Shown here in pieces: positions 42,688-52,162 of a stretch of 64,000 nt of DNA (position 1 is the stretch's first letter; each line of letters begins with the position of its first letter). Origin of the DNA: Phycisphaerae bacterium (GTDB lineage: Bacteria > Planctomycetota > Phycisphaerae > UBA1845 > UTPLA1); assembly GCA_019636475.1 (NCBI GenBank), contig JAHBXN010000015.1, forward strand, positions 1-64,000. Reading direction: 5' to 3'. The notes under the pieces are model-generated. The model was given only the letters and a program-made list of their open reading frames with translations, made no database searches and was not told the DNA's origin. Position numbers and translations under genes: made by a program.

Positions 42688-44898
42688 TTAGTCCGCGGCG
42701 ACCGTGATTTCCGTGATTTCATACTCCGCTTCCGACTTTCCATCAAACGAAAGGCGCACTTTGTCTCCGAGCCGTTGCCCGAGAATCTGCCGTGCAATCG
42801 GGGTCTGATAGGAATACATCCTCCGGTTCATGTCGCCATCGCCAACGCCCATGATCATGAGCGAAATGGAGTCGGAACCGGAGAGACTTCTCAGCACCAC
42901 GCGCTGCCCGATACTGACGTGATCGGTCGGCACCTTGGCCGGATCGATGAGCTTCGCCTTCGCAAGCTCGGCATTGATTTTTGCGACCCGAGCGCGAAGC
43001 AGATCGCGCTCTTCGAGGGCGTACTTATACTCCGAGTTTTCGCTCAAATCGCCACGAGAAGCGGCTTCGCCGATTGCCTTCGCGTTTTCCCGCATTTTGA
43101 CATTGACGATCTCGTCCAATTCGGCTTCCTTGGCGCGAAGACCATCCGAACTGAAGTAAAGTGAGGATTCGTCATCCCATGCCGGCACCTCGACCTTGAC
43201 GTAGAGCTTCGGAAATGCATCGCTCAGCATGGAGGTCATCTCGGCCTGCACGCTGGGGCCGAGGCCCTCCGCTCGCTCAATTTGACGCCGGAAAGCCTGA
43301 GCCATCGAGAGGTCCATGAGTTTCAGACACTCGCGGAAACGACCGTAGTTTTTTGCGCCGATTCCGCTTCGCACCTTGGCTCTCATTTCATTGACGGTCT
43401 GTCCGGCCGCCTTGCCCTCCGAATGCCGGGCCGGTCCGACGATCGTCAGAATGATCCCGAACAATTCCAGGGCCGGCGGAATTGGGAGCGGCAGGTTCAC
43501 GGCAGGCCCCTTCCAGATCCACATAACGGCGTCGGTATGGCGACCAGGATCAGACAAGGCTCGCTCGACGATGTTCACCAGCAATTCGCCGCGACCGGCC
43601 TTCTCAACTCTCTTCGCAAGCGTGTCGCATTGACCCGCTGGAGCATACAGAATCATTTCGGCGAAAAACTCCGGCCACTTTTCGGGGAATGCCTGTTCCA
43701 CAACAGTCGCTGCCAACCCCCAAAGCCGAGCATCCGGAATCGCGGCGATGTCGGATACCGGCGCCTCCGACGTTCGAATCATTTCGATCGCCGTACCGTG
43801 CGCTGTGGTGGATATCGGCAAGCCGTCGGACGCGAGGCGTTCGATCACGAGGGCCGTCGCGAAGGCATTTTCATGATCGTGGTGGCGACGGAAGCGGTCG
43901 ATACGATCCGTGAGCGACTTCTGTACGCGATTGAGGAAATCGGCGTCCGGCTCTCGCTGGTGCGATTTCGAATCGCGGAGGTATGCCTCAAGTATCTCGA
44001 GCCATTGTCGCGGCTGATCGGCCGAGGAAAAAAGCGACCATGCCTCCTGTTCCGGTGACTGACCGACCGGGTCGTAGATGAGGAACATCGGCGAACGACC
44101 CTCAATTCGCAGATTAGGCGACTTCTTGAGAGCATTTCGCAGCTTGTTCCACCAATCTGTCCATTTATTCGACGGAAGGTACCGCGGGACAAGCAGCAAT
44201 TTGATCTGGTCGCGATCGATCTGATTGCGGTGACAGCGGCATATTCCGATCGCGAGCTTGACCGGGTCTTTCTCAAGCAGTTCCGCAACACGGCTGGGGT
44301 TCAACTGTTGCAGGACAACGAAGTCGTTCTCGTCAGCGGGGTCAAAATCGTTCACCAATTCGGGCAGTGGTAAAGTGCGTTTACCCCGCGAGGTCCGGAG
44401 CGTGAACTCTTCAGCCTCAAAATCCGCCTCGACGATCTGCGCGGCCTCTTCTTCTGCTCGATGGCGGAGGTATGCGCCTTCGGCCAACCGCAGGCCCACG
44501 TCAAGATACCGCAGTGCACGGCGTACCGACTTCCCAGCCTGAAGGCCGGATTTCTCCACCCATCGTTCCAGATCGGGGTGCTCGCTATGGGTCTGCTTAT
44601 AAAGCGAAAGAATCTCGCTGCGGAGTTGCTCCCCATCCGGCAAACGTAGCAAGAGTCCGCGACCCAGTTGGAGTGCGTCCCGCGCGGAGTACTTCTCCTT
44701 CATCGTGGACAGCCAAGCCCAGCCCATCGATTCGGCCAATTTGCCCTGGCCCGCTTCGACGGCCGCGTCAATGACGCCAAGCAATTCGTCGGGCTCCGTC
44801 ACCGGCTCGGCAATGACCGATAACCATTCGGATTCGACCTCAGGCCAGCGTTTTGCGTTTGCGTGTGATTTGAGCTCGTCGTATCCCATCAGCTTCAC
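42688..44898 (-). CDS. greA: transcript cleavage factor GreA with long N-terminal extension
   Basis: A 736-residue protein. The last ~150 residues are a full Gre factor: a coiled-coil with the acidic tip GDLSENSEY (Asp617 and Glu620, the residues that hold the catalytic Mg2+ in RNA polymerase) and a C-terminal FKBP-like domain ending near the stop. The preceding ~580 residues are helical, rich in Trp and Leu, with no catalytic motif, and resemble TPR/HEAT-like scaffolds. Chlamydial GreA proteins are similarly long (about 715 residues), a known PVC feature. It probably rescues backtracked polymerase; the extension's role is unknown. Confidence 0.88.
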   Translation of the reverse strand: MKLMGYDELKSHANAKRWPEVESEWLSVIAEPVTEPDELLGVIDAAVEAGQGKLAESMGWAWLSTMKEKYSARDALQLGRGLLLRLPDGEQLRSEILSLYKQTHSEHPDLERWVEKSGLQAGKSVRRALRYLDVGLRLAEGAYLRHRAEEEAAQIVEADFEAEEFTLRTSRGKRTLPLPELVNDFDPADENDFVVLQQLNPSRVAELLEKDPVKLAIGICRCHRNQIDRDQIKLLLVPRYLPSNKWTDWWNKLRNALKKSPNLRIEGRSPMFLIYDPVGQSPEQEAWSLFSSADQPRQWLEILEAYLRDSKSHQREPDADFLNRVQKSLTDRIDRFRRHHDHENAFATALVIERLASDGLPISTTAHGTAIEMIRTSEAPVSDIAAIPDARLWGLAATVVEQAFPEKWPEFFAEMILYAPAGQCDTLAKRVEKAGRGELLVNIVERALSDPGRHTDAVMWIWKGPAVNLPLPIPPALELFGIILTIVGPARHSEGKAAGQTVNEMRAKVRSGIGAKNYGRFRECLKLMDLSMAQAFRRQIERAEGLGPSVQAEMTSMLSDAFPKLYVKVEVPAWDDESSLYFSSDGLRAKEAELDEIVNVKMRENAKAIGEAASRGDLSENSEYKYALEERDLLRARVAKINAELAKAKLIDPAKVPTDHVSIGQRVVLRSLSGSDSISLMIMGVGDGDMNRRMYSYQTPIARQILGQRLGDKVRLSFDGKSEAEYEITEITVAAD

Positions 44899-45061
44899 CC
44901 TGACACCTCGCTAAAACGCAAGATTGTCGCAGAGATCGGCCGACTTGTCGAGACGCACCGCTCCAGGGAGCGCCAAGGGGCGTGCACCACGCATCGAACG
45001 TAACGATCGATCGATCAGACCAGAAAGGTCTTGAACCGACGAGTGGGAGAACGGCGATTCT

Positions 45062-45811
45062 CTATGGCTTGCCCGCAATGCCGGCCGCCACCTGATCCCT
45101 CATCGCCAGATAGGTCCGGTGCTTTTCCTTGGTCGGATCAATGCGAACGATCTCATCGAGAAATTTGTTCGCCTTGGTGTAATCCTTCTGGTCAATCGCT
45201 GCGCGCGCGTCGTCCATGAGCTTCTTCACCCGCTCTTCCCGAGGGGTCACCTTGCCCATGTCCTCACTGACGTAGCCTGTGATGTACTTGACGATCGCGA
45301 CGCTGCCGTAGGTCGCTCCGCCGAGAATGCCGACGATAATGAGATACTTCACGAAGGAATTGCTGAAGAAGCTTCCGGCCGCGTCCGCCGCTTTGGTTGC
45401 CACGGTGGGCTTCGATTTAACTCCTTTCTCAAGGAGTTCGTCCTTCTTTTTCTTCTTTTCGAGATCGGCCGGCGCTGCTTTGCCGGCAAGTTGATCATAG
45501 CTAGCGATCAGCTTCTGCTGTTCCTGCTTGTAGGCGGCCTCTGCCTCCGCAGTCATTTGCTTTTGCTTCTGGGCAGCCTCATATTTCAGCAGGGCCGCTT
45601 CGGCATCGATTTTCCCTTTGTCAGCCCCAGCCGACTTCGAGGCCGATTGGCTAACTCCGGAACTTGCGGTAACAGCGGACACCGACGTGTCTCCCGCAGC
45701 ACCCGGAATCCGAATAACGGTCTTGCATTCAGGGCAGCGCACCTTCTTACCAGCCATCTCGTCTTTGGCTTTGAACTTCTTGCCGCATTTACAGCTTACA
45801 ACAACTGACAT
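45062..45811 (-). CDS. zinc-ribbon membrane protein
   Basis: A 249-residue protein. The N-terminus is a four-Cys zinc ribbon (CKCGKKFKAKDEMAGKKVRCPECKTVI, residues 7-33). A long charged, Ala/Lys/Gln-rich region, probably coiled coil, leads to one membrane helix (YLIIVGILGGATYGSVAIV) and a C-terminal TPR-like pair (ARAAIDQKDYTKANKFLDEIVRIDP). Such ribbon-plus-helix proteins are frequent in planctomycetes and have no known role. It lies 164 bases upstream of greA on the same strand. Confidence 0.75.
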   Translation of the reverse strand: MSVVVSCKCGKKFKAKDEMAGKKVRCPECKTVIRIPGAAGDTSVSAVTASSGVSQSASKSAGADKGKIDAEAALLKYEAAQKQKQMTAEAEAAYKQEQQKLIASYDQLAGKAAPADLEKKKKKDELLEKGVKSKPTVATKAADAAGSFFSNSFVKYLIIVGILGGATYGSVAIVKYITGYVSEDMGKVTPREERVKKLMDDARAAIDQKDYTKANKFLDEIVRIDPTKEKHRTYLAMRDQVAAGIAGKP

Positions 45812-46174
45812 CTTATGCACTCCGGTGCGGGAAGATCATACCGAGGCTGAACAGGTGTTCGGCGTGCAGTGCCCTGGCGGGTGGTTCCCTGAGATTATTC
45901 CGCTGGATCGACCTGATTGCAAGGCTGAGTCCGGCAACGAGTTGCGGCTGTAGGACTCCCTCCTGGTTCGGAAACTGGCTTTCAGGATCGCGGGTGACAA
46001 TCTCGGGCGTCGGGAAGCATATCGGCCGTTGAGGTTTAGAGGCCGATGGGCGGAATGGCGACCGCGATCCCCCGTTCCAGCCTAGATGAAAAATGGTTAA
46101 TATGCTCGGTTTCCGTCCGTCAGGTCAGGCGGATTTCAGCGCTGAAGATCGGCGCGGCTCTGGGAGGCGTAAAC
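45812..46174. other. 363-base intergenic stretch
   Basis: This lies between the divergent zinc-ribbon and amidohydrolase genes. The frame of the amidohydrolase is open back to 46046, but the signal peptide and ribosome site place its start at 46175. No promoter pair was strong enough to name. Confidence 0.4.
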
Positions 46175-47494
46175 GTGCGGGTACTTCTTTGTCCCCTTAT
46201 CGGGGCACTGTGTGCGGCAGTTACCGTTCAGGCGCAGGAGCGTCCGCGTGCCTTCGTCGGCGCTCGCCTTATTCCCGTCTCTCAGCCTGAAATTGAGAGC
46301 GGCACGCTTATCATTCAGCGCGGGAAGATTCTTGCGATCGGCCCGAAGGACCAAATCGAGCTGCCGGAACGAACTGAGGTCATAGACGCATCCGACAAGG
46401 TCATCATGCCTGGTCTGGTCTGCACGCACAGCCACGTCGGCGGCGGCTGGGGCGGCGACTCCAGTTCACCCATTCAGCCCGACTGCCGAATTCTGGATTC
46501 GATCAACGTACGGGATTCAGGATTGCTTAAGGCTCGTGCCGGCGGACTGACAACGCTCAACGTCATGCCAGGCTCAGGGCACCTGCTGAGCGGACAGACC
46601 ATTTACATTAAGCTGAAGGATGCTCGTACGATTGAGGATTTGGCAATCCGCGACGAATCCGGTGCGATCCTCGGCGGCATGAAGATGGCAAACGGCACCA
46701 ATTCTCGTGGAAACGCACCGTTTCCGGGAACAAGGGCCAAGGCCGCCGCGCTCGTTCGTTCGCAATTTGTTAAGGCACAGGCCTATCGCGACAAACTCAA
46801 GCGGGCCGAAACGGAACCGGACCAGGCTCCTGAACGCGATCTGGCGATGGAAGGACTCGTGGACGTGCTCGAGGGGCGTCGCATCGTACATTTCCACACA
46901 CATCGCCACGACGACATCCTGACCGCGATTCGACTTTCGCAGGAATTCGGATTCAAGGTCGTGCTGCATCACCTGAGTGAAGGCGACATCGTTGCAGATG
47001 AAATCGCGAAGGCCGGTGTGCCGTGTTCGATCATTCTCGTCGACAGTCCGGGTGGGAAGCTCGAAGCGATGAATCTTAACTTCTCGACCGGCGCCGCACT
47101 TGAAAAAGCCGGCGTGCTGACCGCGTTTCACACCGACGATCCAATCACTGATTCGAGGCTGTTTCTTCGAATGGCGGCCCTCGGCGTACGGGGAGGCATG
47201 TCTCGACAAAAGGCGATCGAGGCGCTGACGCTCGCTCCAGCCAGAATGATCGGACTGGACGCGCGAACTGGTTCACTCGACGCCGGCAAGGACGCGGACT
47301 TCATCGTACTCACGGGTGATCCGCTCAGTGTGTATTCCAAGGTGCTGCTCACCTATGTCGAAGGCCGAAAAGTATTTGACCGCAGCAATCCCAAAGACCG
47401 CCTGTTCGCGGTGGGCGGGTACGGCGCTGGCACAGATCACATCATGATTATGTGCTGCGGCGAAGATGACCATACTCATGGAGACGGACAATGA
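46175..47494 (+). CDS. secreted amidohydrolase (imidazolonepropionase-like)
   Basis: About 439 residues from GTG 46175, which has a GGGAGG site 8 bases upstream. A signal peptide (VLLCPLIGALCAAVTVQAQ) is followed by the composite beta-sandwich and TIM barrel of the amidohydrolase superfamily. Metal ligands are intact: HSH (His85, His87) in MPGLVCTHSH, further His in HFHTHRHDD and VLHHLSE, and Asp in FHTDDPITD. The C-terminal LDAGKDADFIVLTGDPL is typical. It overlaps the next amidohydrolase gene as ATGA, so the two are made together. Confidence 0.85.
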   Translation: MRVLLCPLIGALCAAVTVQAQERPRAFVGARLIPVSQPEIESGTLIIQRGKILAIGPKDQIELPERTEVIDASDKVIMPGLVCTHSHVGGGWGGDSSSPIQPDCRILDSINVRDSGLLKARAGGLTTLNVMPGSGHLLSGQTIYIKLKDARTIEDLAIRDESGAILGGMKMANGTNSRGNAPFPGTRAKAAALVRSQFVKAQAYRDKLKRAETEPDQAPERDLAMEGLVDVLEGRRIVHFHTHRHDDILTAIRLSQEFGFKVVLHHLSEGDIVADEIAKAGVPCSIILVDSPGGKLEAMNLNFSTGAALEKAGVLTAFHTDDPITDSRLFLRMAALGVRGGMSRQKAIEALTLAPARMIGLDARTGSLDAGKDADFIVLTGDPLSVYSKVLLTYVEGRKVFDRSNPKDRLFAVGGYGAGTDHIMIMCCGEDDHTHGDGQ

Positions 47495-48885
47495 CGCCTG
47501 TTCGTGCCGCTTGGCTGGCATCCGCTGCGGCAATTTTGTTTTCAGCGATGGCCGCTGGACCCGCTAGGGCCGCCGAGCTGATCGCCATCCGCGGCAAGAC
47601 CGTTTACACGATGGCCGGCGCGCCGATCGCTGACGGCATCGTGTTGATTCGTGACGGCAAAATCGAGCGTGTCGGACCGGCGGCGGAACTGGCTGTGCCC
47701 GAAGGGTACCGCGTCATGGATGCTGCGGTTGTGACACCAGGTTTGATCGACGCTCACAGTGTCGTTGGGCTTACCGGCTATCTGAATCAGCGGCAGGATC
47801 AGGAACAACTCGACCGTTCCGAGGCCATTCAACCTGAACTGCGCGCGCTGGATGCGTACGATCCGCAGGAGCGACTCGTCGAGTGGCTGCGCGGATTTGG
47901 CATTACCACCCTGCATACGGGTCATGCACCCGGCGAAATCATCAGTGGACAGACGATGATCGTCAAAACCGCGGGCCGAACGGTCGATGAGGCCGTTATG
48001 GTGCCGACCGCGATGGTCGCGGCGACGCTCGGCGATTGGACCGTGCATGGTGATGGCAAGGCGCCCGGCACTCGCTCCAAGGCAGTCGCCATGCTTCGAG
48101 GCCAGCTCATCAAAGCGCAGGCTTATGTCAAGAAACAAGACTCAGCCACAAGCCAACCCGCCACCGTATCAGACGTCGACGGCCCTGCAGAAAGCACGCC
48201 GACTTCCGTCACAGATGTTGCCGGTGCCGCGACGACCCAACCGGAGCCTCCCCCAACTTCGTCTCCGGCCGACGAGGGAGCGAAAGTAGAGAATTCAAAG
48301 AAACCGAAAGAGCCACCGGAGCGCGACCTTCGAATGGAGACGCTCGCGCGAGTGCTTCGCGGTGAGATTCCAATGCTGGTCACCGTGCATCGCGCGGCCG
48401 ACATCATCACGACACTTCGGCTCGCTCGCGAGTTCAATATCCGCGTCGTGCTCGATGGGGCATGCGAAGCTTATCTGGTGAAATCTGAAATCAAGGCCGC
48501 CGGCGTGCCGGTGATCTTACACCCGACGATGATGCGCAGCGGCAAGGGCCTCACGGAAAACGCCAGCATGGAGACCGCCTCGATCCTGAAGATCGAAGGC
48601 ATTCGATTCGCATTACAGAGTGGTATGGAGTCGTACGTTCCGAAGACACGCGTCGTGCTGTTTGAGGCTGGCATTGCTGCGGCAAACGGACTGCTGTTCG
48701 AAGATGCCCTGGCTGCGATTACGATCGATGCCGCCAGAATTCTCGGTGTGGACAATCGAATTGGGTCACTGGAAACCGGCAAGGATGCGGATATCGCGCT
48801 TTATGATGGTGATCCATTCGAATACACGTCACATTGCGTGGGCGTCATCATTAATGGCAAGGTCGTCAGTGAAACCGCGCAATAA
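47491..48885 (+). CDS. secreted amidohydrolase homologue lacking metal ligands
   Basis: A 464-residue protein with a signal peptide (ASAAAILFSAMAAGPARA) and the full amidohydrolase fold: VTPGLIDAH near residue 85 and LETGKDADIALYDGDPF at the end. The metal site is largely gone. The HxH motif reads H89-S-V91; the region that has HHLSE in the partner reads VVLDGACEAY; and the catalytic Asp segment reads ALQSGMESY. A Pro/Thr/Ser-rich insert of ~70 residues (about 205-275) is also unlike the partner. It may be a non-catalytic subunit of a pair. Confidence 0.82.
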   Translation: MTPVRAAWLASAAAILFSAMAAGPARAAELIAIRGKTVYTMAGAPIADGIVLIRDGKIERVGPAAELAVPEGYRVMDAAVVTPGLIDAHSVVGLTGYLNQRQDQEQLDRSEAIQPELRALDAYDPQERLVEWLRGFGITTLHTGHAPGEIISGQTMIVKTAGRTVDEAVMVPTAMVAATLGDWTVHGDGKAPGTRSKAVAMLRGQLIKAQAYVKKQDSATSQPATVSDVDGPAESTPTSVTDVAGAATTQPEPPPTSSPADEGAKVENSKKPKEPPERDLRMETLARVLRGEIPMLVTVHRAADIITTLRLAREFNIRVVLDGACEAYLVKSEIKAAGVPVILHPTMMRSGKGLTENASMETASILKIEGIRFALQSGMESYVPKTRVVLFEAGIAAANGLLFEDALAAITIDAARILGVDNRIGSLETGKDADIALYDGDPFEYTSHCVGVIINGKVVSETAQ

Positions 48886-48949
48886 GCGGGCAGCCCGATC
48901 CCGGGGGCGCCAGAGCATCGCGTGCCTATCGTTGCAAATGCACATGACC

Positions 48950-48973
48950 GCGCGGCGAACATGTTCGCCGCGC
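48950..48973. repeat. 24-bp perfect palindrome
   Basis: GCGCGGCGAACA followed directly by TGTTCGCCGCGC, with no spacer. It lies in the 261-base gap between the amidohydrolase pair and the CocE-type hydrolase. It could be an operator or, as RNA, a stem; no T-run follows. Confidence 0.85.
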
Positions 48974-49146
48974 CGATCCGATTCCCGCACATGTTAAATC
49001 AGATTCCCTTGATGCGCACCGTATATCCCGACTCTCGATCCGACCTCCAGATGGCCAACATCAACAAGAGAACTTGTGCGCGGCCCCCCTTGCCCGCGCG
49101 CGGACGCGGCTTCCGAAGTCTTCGCGGCCTCGACCTTAGGCTCGCG

Positions 49147-51150
49147 ATGAGGAGATGCGTGCATCAGTCGCTTGCCTGTCTGCCAACACTTCTTGTTGCA
49201 CTGACCTGCCTCACTTTCGGAGCCGGCTGCGCTTCGAGTGGTGCGGAGCGCACCATTCAGACTGGTGAACCGGATGCGGCCACGGGGATCACCTCCGCGG
49301 AAGCAGACGACACCGAATACTTCAAAACGCATTACGAAAAAAAAGAATTTCGCCTGCCCGTGCGTGATGGCGTCGAGCTTTTTACTCAGGTCTATTCTCC
49401 GCGGGATACATCCAAGTCCTACCCGATCCTGATGATTCGAACGCCCTACAGTTGCAATCCCTACGGCGAATCGGAATACAGCCCGCGAATTGCACCGCAT
49501 ATGGATTATGTGCGAGAAGGGTACATTTTTGTTCGACAGGACGTTCGAGGCTGCTTCATGTCCGGCGGCGATTTCGTCGACATGCGACCCCATGTAGAAG
49601 AAAAGAAATCCCCAACCGACGTCGACGAGAGTTCAGACACATACGACACCATTGATTGGCTTGTTTCGAACATCCCAAACAACAATGGCCGCGTTGGAAT
49701 CTGGGGGATCAGCTATCCCGGATTCTATGCTGCCGCCGGCATGATTGACGCCCATCCGGCCCTCAAGGCCGTGAGCCCGCAAGCCCCGATTGCGGACTGG
49801 TATTTCGATGACTTTCATCATCACGGCGCGTTCTTTCTACCGCATGCTTTTGGCTTTATGTCGTCGTTCTGCAAACCGCGAAAAGGATTAACGACGCAGT
49901 GGCAGGACGGCATCGACTACGGAACACCCGACGGGTATCAGTTTTTTCTGGATCTGGGCCCTCTCAAGAATGCGAATGAACACTATTTTCATGATGAGCT
50001 GCCCTGCTGGAACGATATTATCACCCACCCCGACTACGACCAATACTGGCAAAGCCGGAATATCCTGCCGCACCTGAAGAATGTCGCACCGGCTGTTTTG
50101 ATCGTTGGGGGCTGGTTTGATGCGGAAGACCTCTACGGGCCGCTTAAGATCTATCGAACGGTCAAGCGTGAGAATCCGGGCGTAGTCAATTCGATCGTCA
50201 TGGGGCCCTGGCCGCATGGCGGTTGGTCGCGAACGGAGGGCAACCAGCTTGGCAACATTCACTTTGGCGGCGATCACTCGGAATTTTATCGTCGCGAGAT
50301 CGAACTGCCCTTCTTTCGACATCACCTGAAGCAGGTGCCGGATCCGAAGCTGCCCGAAGCGTTTGTTTTTGAAACCGGCGCCAACATCTGGCGCCGCTTC
50401 GACGCGTGGCCGCCCGCACATGTGCAGACTGCGGTGTTATATGCCGCCCCGGACGGATCATTGGCATGGCACGCGCCGGAAACCAAGCTGGACGACCGCA
50501 CGATGCCATCCGACCGGGAAACCGCGGCCCCCCTGTTTGATGAGTTTGTCAGTGATCCCGCCAAACCCGTGCCCTTCAGCGAAGAGATTACAACGCGAAT
50601 GACGCGATCCTACATGACGGATGACCAGCGGTTTGCGGCTCGCCGCCCCGATGTCCTGGTTTATCAAACCGATCTGCTCGAAGACGCAGTCACGATTGCC
50701 GGACCGATCCTGGCGGACCTCTGGGTTTCGACTTCGGGAACGGATTCGGACTGGGTTGTGAAGCTGATCGACGTATTCCCACCCGATGCCGAGGACACGC
50801 CGGTGAATTCGCGTACGCGGCCGATGGGCGGATATCAGATGATGGTTCGCAGCGAAGTGATTCGCGGACGCTATCGCAACAACCTGTCGACACCGGAGCC
50901 ATTCACACCAGACGAGCCGACGAATATCCGCCTTGAGCTCCTTGACATCCTGCATACGTTTGAGCCCGGCCATCGTATCATGATCCAGATTCAGTGCACT
51001 TGGTTTCCACTGATCGACCGCAATCCCCAGAAATTCGTCGAGAACATCTACATGGCGGATGAAACGGACTTCATCAAAGCGACGCAGCGGGTGTATCGCT
51101 CGACAGAATTTCCGACCCGATTCGAATTCGGACTGCTGCCATCCGAGTAG
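49147..51150 (+). CDS. CocE/NonD family hydrolase, lipoprotein
   Basis: A 667-residue protein from ATG 49147, which gives a clean lipoprotein signal with lipobox around FGAGC; the frame opens at 48922. The alpha/beta-hydrolase part has the nucleophile elbow GISYPG, preceded by DTIDWLVSN and GRVGIWG. VGGWFDAEDLYG and GPWPHGGWSR supply the Asp and His of the triad. The C-terminal ~230 residues form the jelly-roll domain of X-Pro dipeptidyl-peptidase-like enzymes. The family hydrolyses acyl esters or peptides such as glutaryl-7-ACA or cocaine; the native substrate is unknown. Confidence 0.88.
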   Translation: MRRCVHQSLACLPTLLVALTCLTFGAGCASSGAERTIQTGEPDAATGITSAEADDTEYFKTHYEKKEFRLPVRDGVELFTQVYSPRDTSKSYPILMIRTPYSCNPYGESEYSPRIAPHMDYVREGYIFVRQDVRGCFMSGGDFVDMRPHVEEKKSPTDVDESSDTYDTIDWLVSNIPNNNGRVGIWGISYPGFYAAAGMIDAHPALKAVSPQAPIADWYFDDFHHHGAFFLPHAFGFMSSFCKPRKGLTTQWQDGIDYGTPDGYQFFLDLGPLKNANEHYFHDELPCWNDIITHPDYDQYWQSRNILPHLKNVAPAVLIVGGWFDAEDLYGPLKIYRTVKRENPGVVNSIVMGPWPHGGWSRTEGNQLGNIHFGGDHSEFYRREIELPFFRHHLKQVPDPKLPEAFVFETGANIWRRFDAWPPAHVQTAVLYAAPDGSLAWHAPETKLDDRTMPSDRETAAPLFDEFVSDPAKPVPFSEEITTRMTRSYMTDDQRFAARRPDVLVYQTDLLEDAVTIAGPILADLWVSTSGTDSDWVVKLIDVFPPDAEDTPVNSRTRPMGGYQMMVRSEVIRGRYRNNLSTPEPFTPDEPTNIRLELLDILHTFEPGHRIMIQIQCTWFPLIDRNPQKFVENIYMADETDFIKATQRVYRSTEFPTRFEFGLLPSE

Positions 51151-51178
51151 GCGGACGTTCACGAAAGTTTGAGACGCA

Positions 51179-52162
51179 ATGCCGCAAATTGATGTCCACC
51201 ACTTGACGAAGACCTTCTCTGTGCCTGAGCGCGAGGGCGGCTTCAGCGCTTCGGTCCGCAGCATTTTCCGGCGGCGCTACAAAGAAGTTCGCGCGGTCAA
51301 CGATATTTCGTTTTCGATCGAAGCCGGCGAGATTGTCGGATTTCTCGGCCCGAACGGCGCTGGGAAGACCACGACGCTGAAGATGCTATCCGGTCTGCTC
51401 CACCCAACCAGCGGCGACGCTCGCGTGCTGGATCACACGCCGTGGAAACGTGAGAGCAGCTACCTGCAAAAGATCAGCATGCTCATGGGACAGCGTTCCC
51501 AGTTGCACTGGGACCTCCCCGCGATCGATTCGTTCCTGGTGCATGCTTCGATCTATGGTCTGCCGAAAGAGCAATACCAGAGATCGCTTGACGAGTTGCT
51601 CGAACTGCTCGAGCTGCGTGATGTAATCAAGAAGCAGGTGCGGTCCCTGTCACTCGGCGAACGCATGAAATGCGAGATCTGCGTGTCGCTGCTGCATCGG
51701 CCGTCAGTGCTGTTTCTCGATGAACCGACCATTGGCGTCGATATCGCCATGCAGGCCCGCATTCGTGAGTTCATACACCACTATAATCGCGAGCATGGCG
51801 CAACGATCATCCTGACGAGCCATTACATGGCCGATGTCGCCGCCCTCTGCAAACGGATCATCGTCATCGATCATGGCAGGATTCTCTTCGACGGATCGCT
51901 GTCCGACCTGTCGCGAAAACTTGCACCCTTCAAGGTTATCAAGATTGACCTCGATCGTGACTTTGACGGATACGATCTTGCGACTCTGGGTGAAGTGCTG
52001 ACCCAGGAACCGCGCAAGCTCGCTCTGCGCGTGCACAAAAGCGCGGCGGCAGCCGTCACCGCAAAGCTGCTGACCGATTTGGCGGTTCAGGATCTGACGA
52101 TTGAAGACCCGCCGATCGAGGATGTCATCTCGCGCGTGTTCAAGGGAGCATCCACCTCATGA
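51179..52162 (+). CDS. ABC-2 type transporter ATP-binding protein
   Basis: A 327-residue ATPase. Walker A GPNGAGKTT is at residues 57-65, the signature reads LSLGERMK (Gly-Gly of LSGGQ altered, as in this COG4586 subgroup), Walker B SVLFLDEPTIGVD and H-loop LTSHYM. The C-terminal ~95 residues are an extra domain. It starts 28 bases after the CocE-type gene and overlaps the first permease gene by 4 bases. Confidence 0.92.
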   Translation: MPQIDVHHLTKTFSVPEREGGFSASVRSIFRRRYKEVRAVNDISFSIEAGEIVGFLGPNGAGKTTTLKMLSGLLHPTSGDARVLDHTPWKRESSYLQKISMLMGQRSQLHWDLPAIDSFLVHASIYGLPKEQYQRSLDELLELLELRDVIKKQVRSLSLGERMKCEICVSLLHRPSVLFLDEPTIGVDIAMQARIREFIHHYNREHGATIILTSHYMADVAALCKRIIVIDHGRILFDGSLSDLSRKLAPFKVIKIDLDRDFDGYDLATLGEVLTQEPRKLALRVHKSAAAAVTAKLLTDLAVQDLTIEDPPIEDVISRVFKGASTS

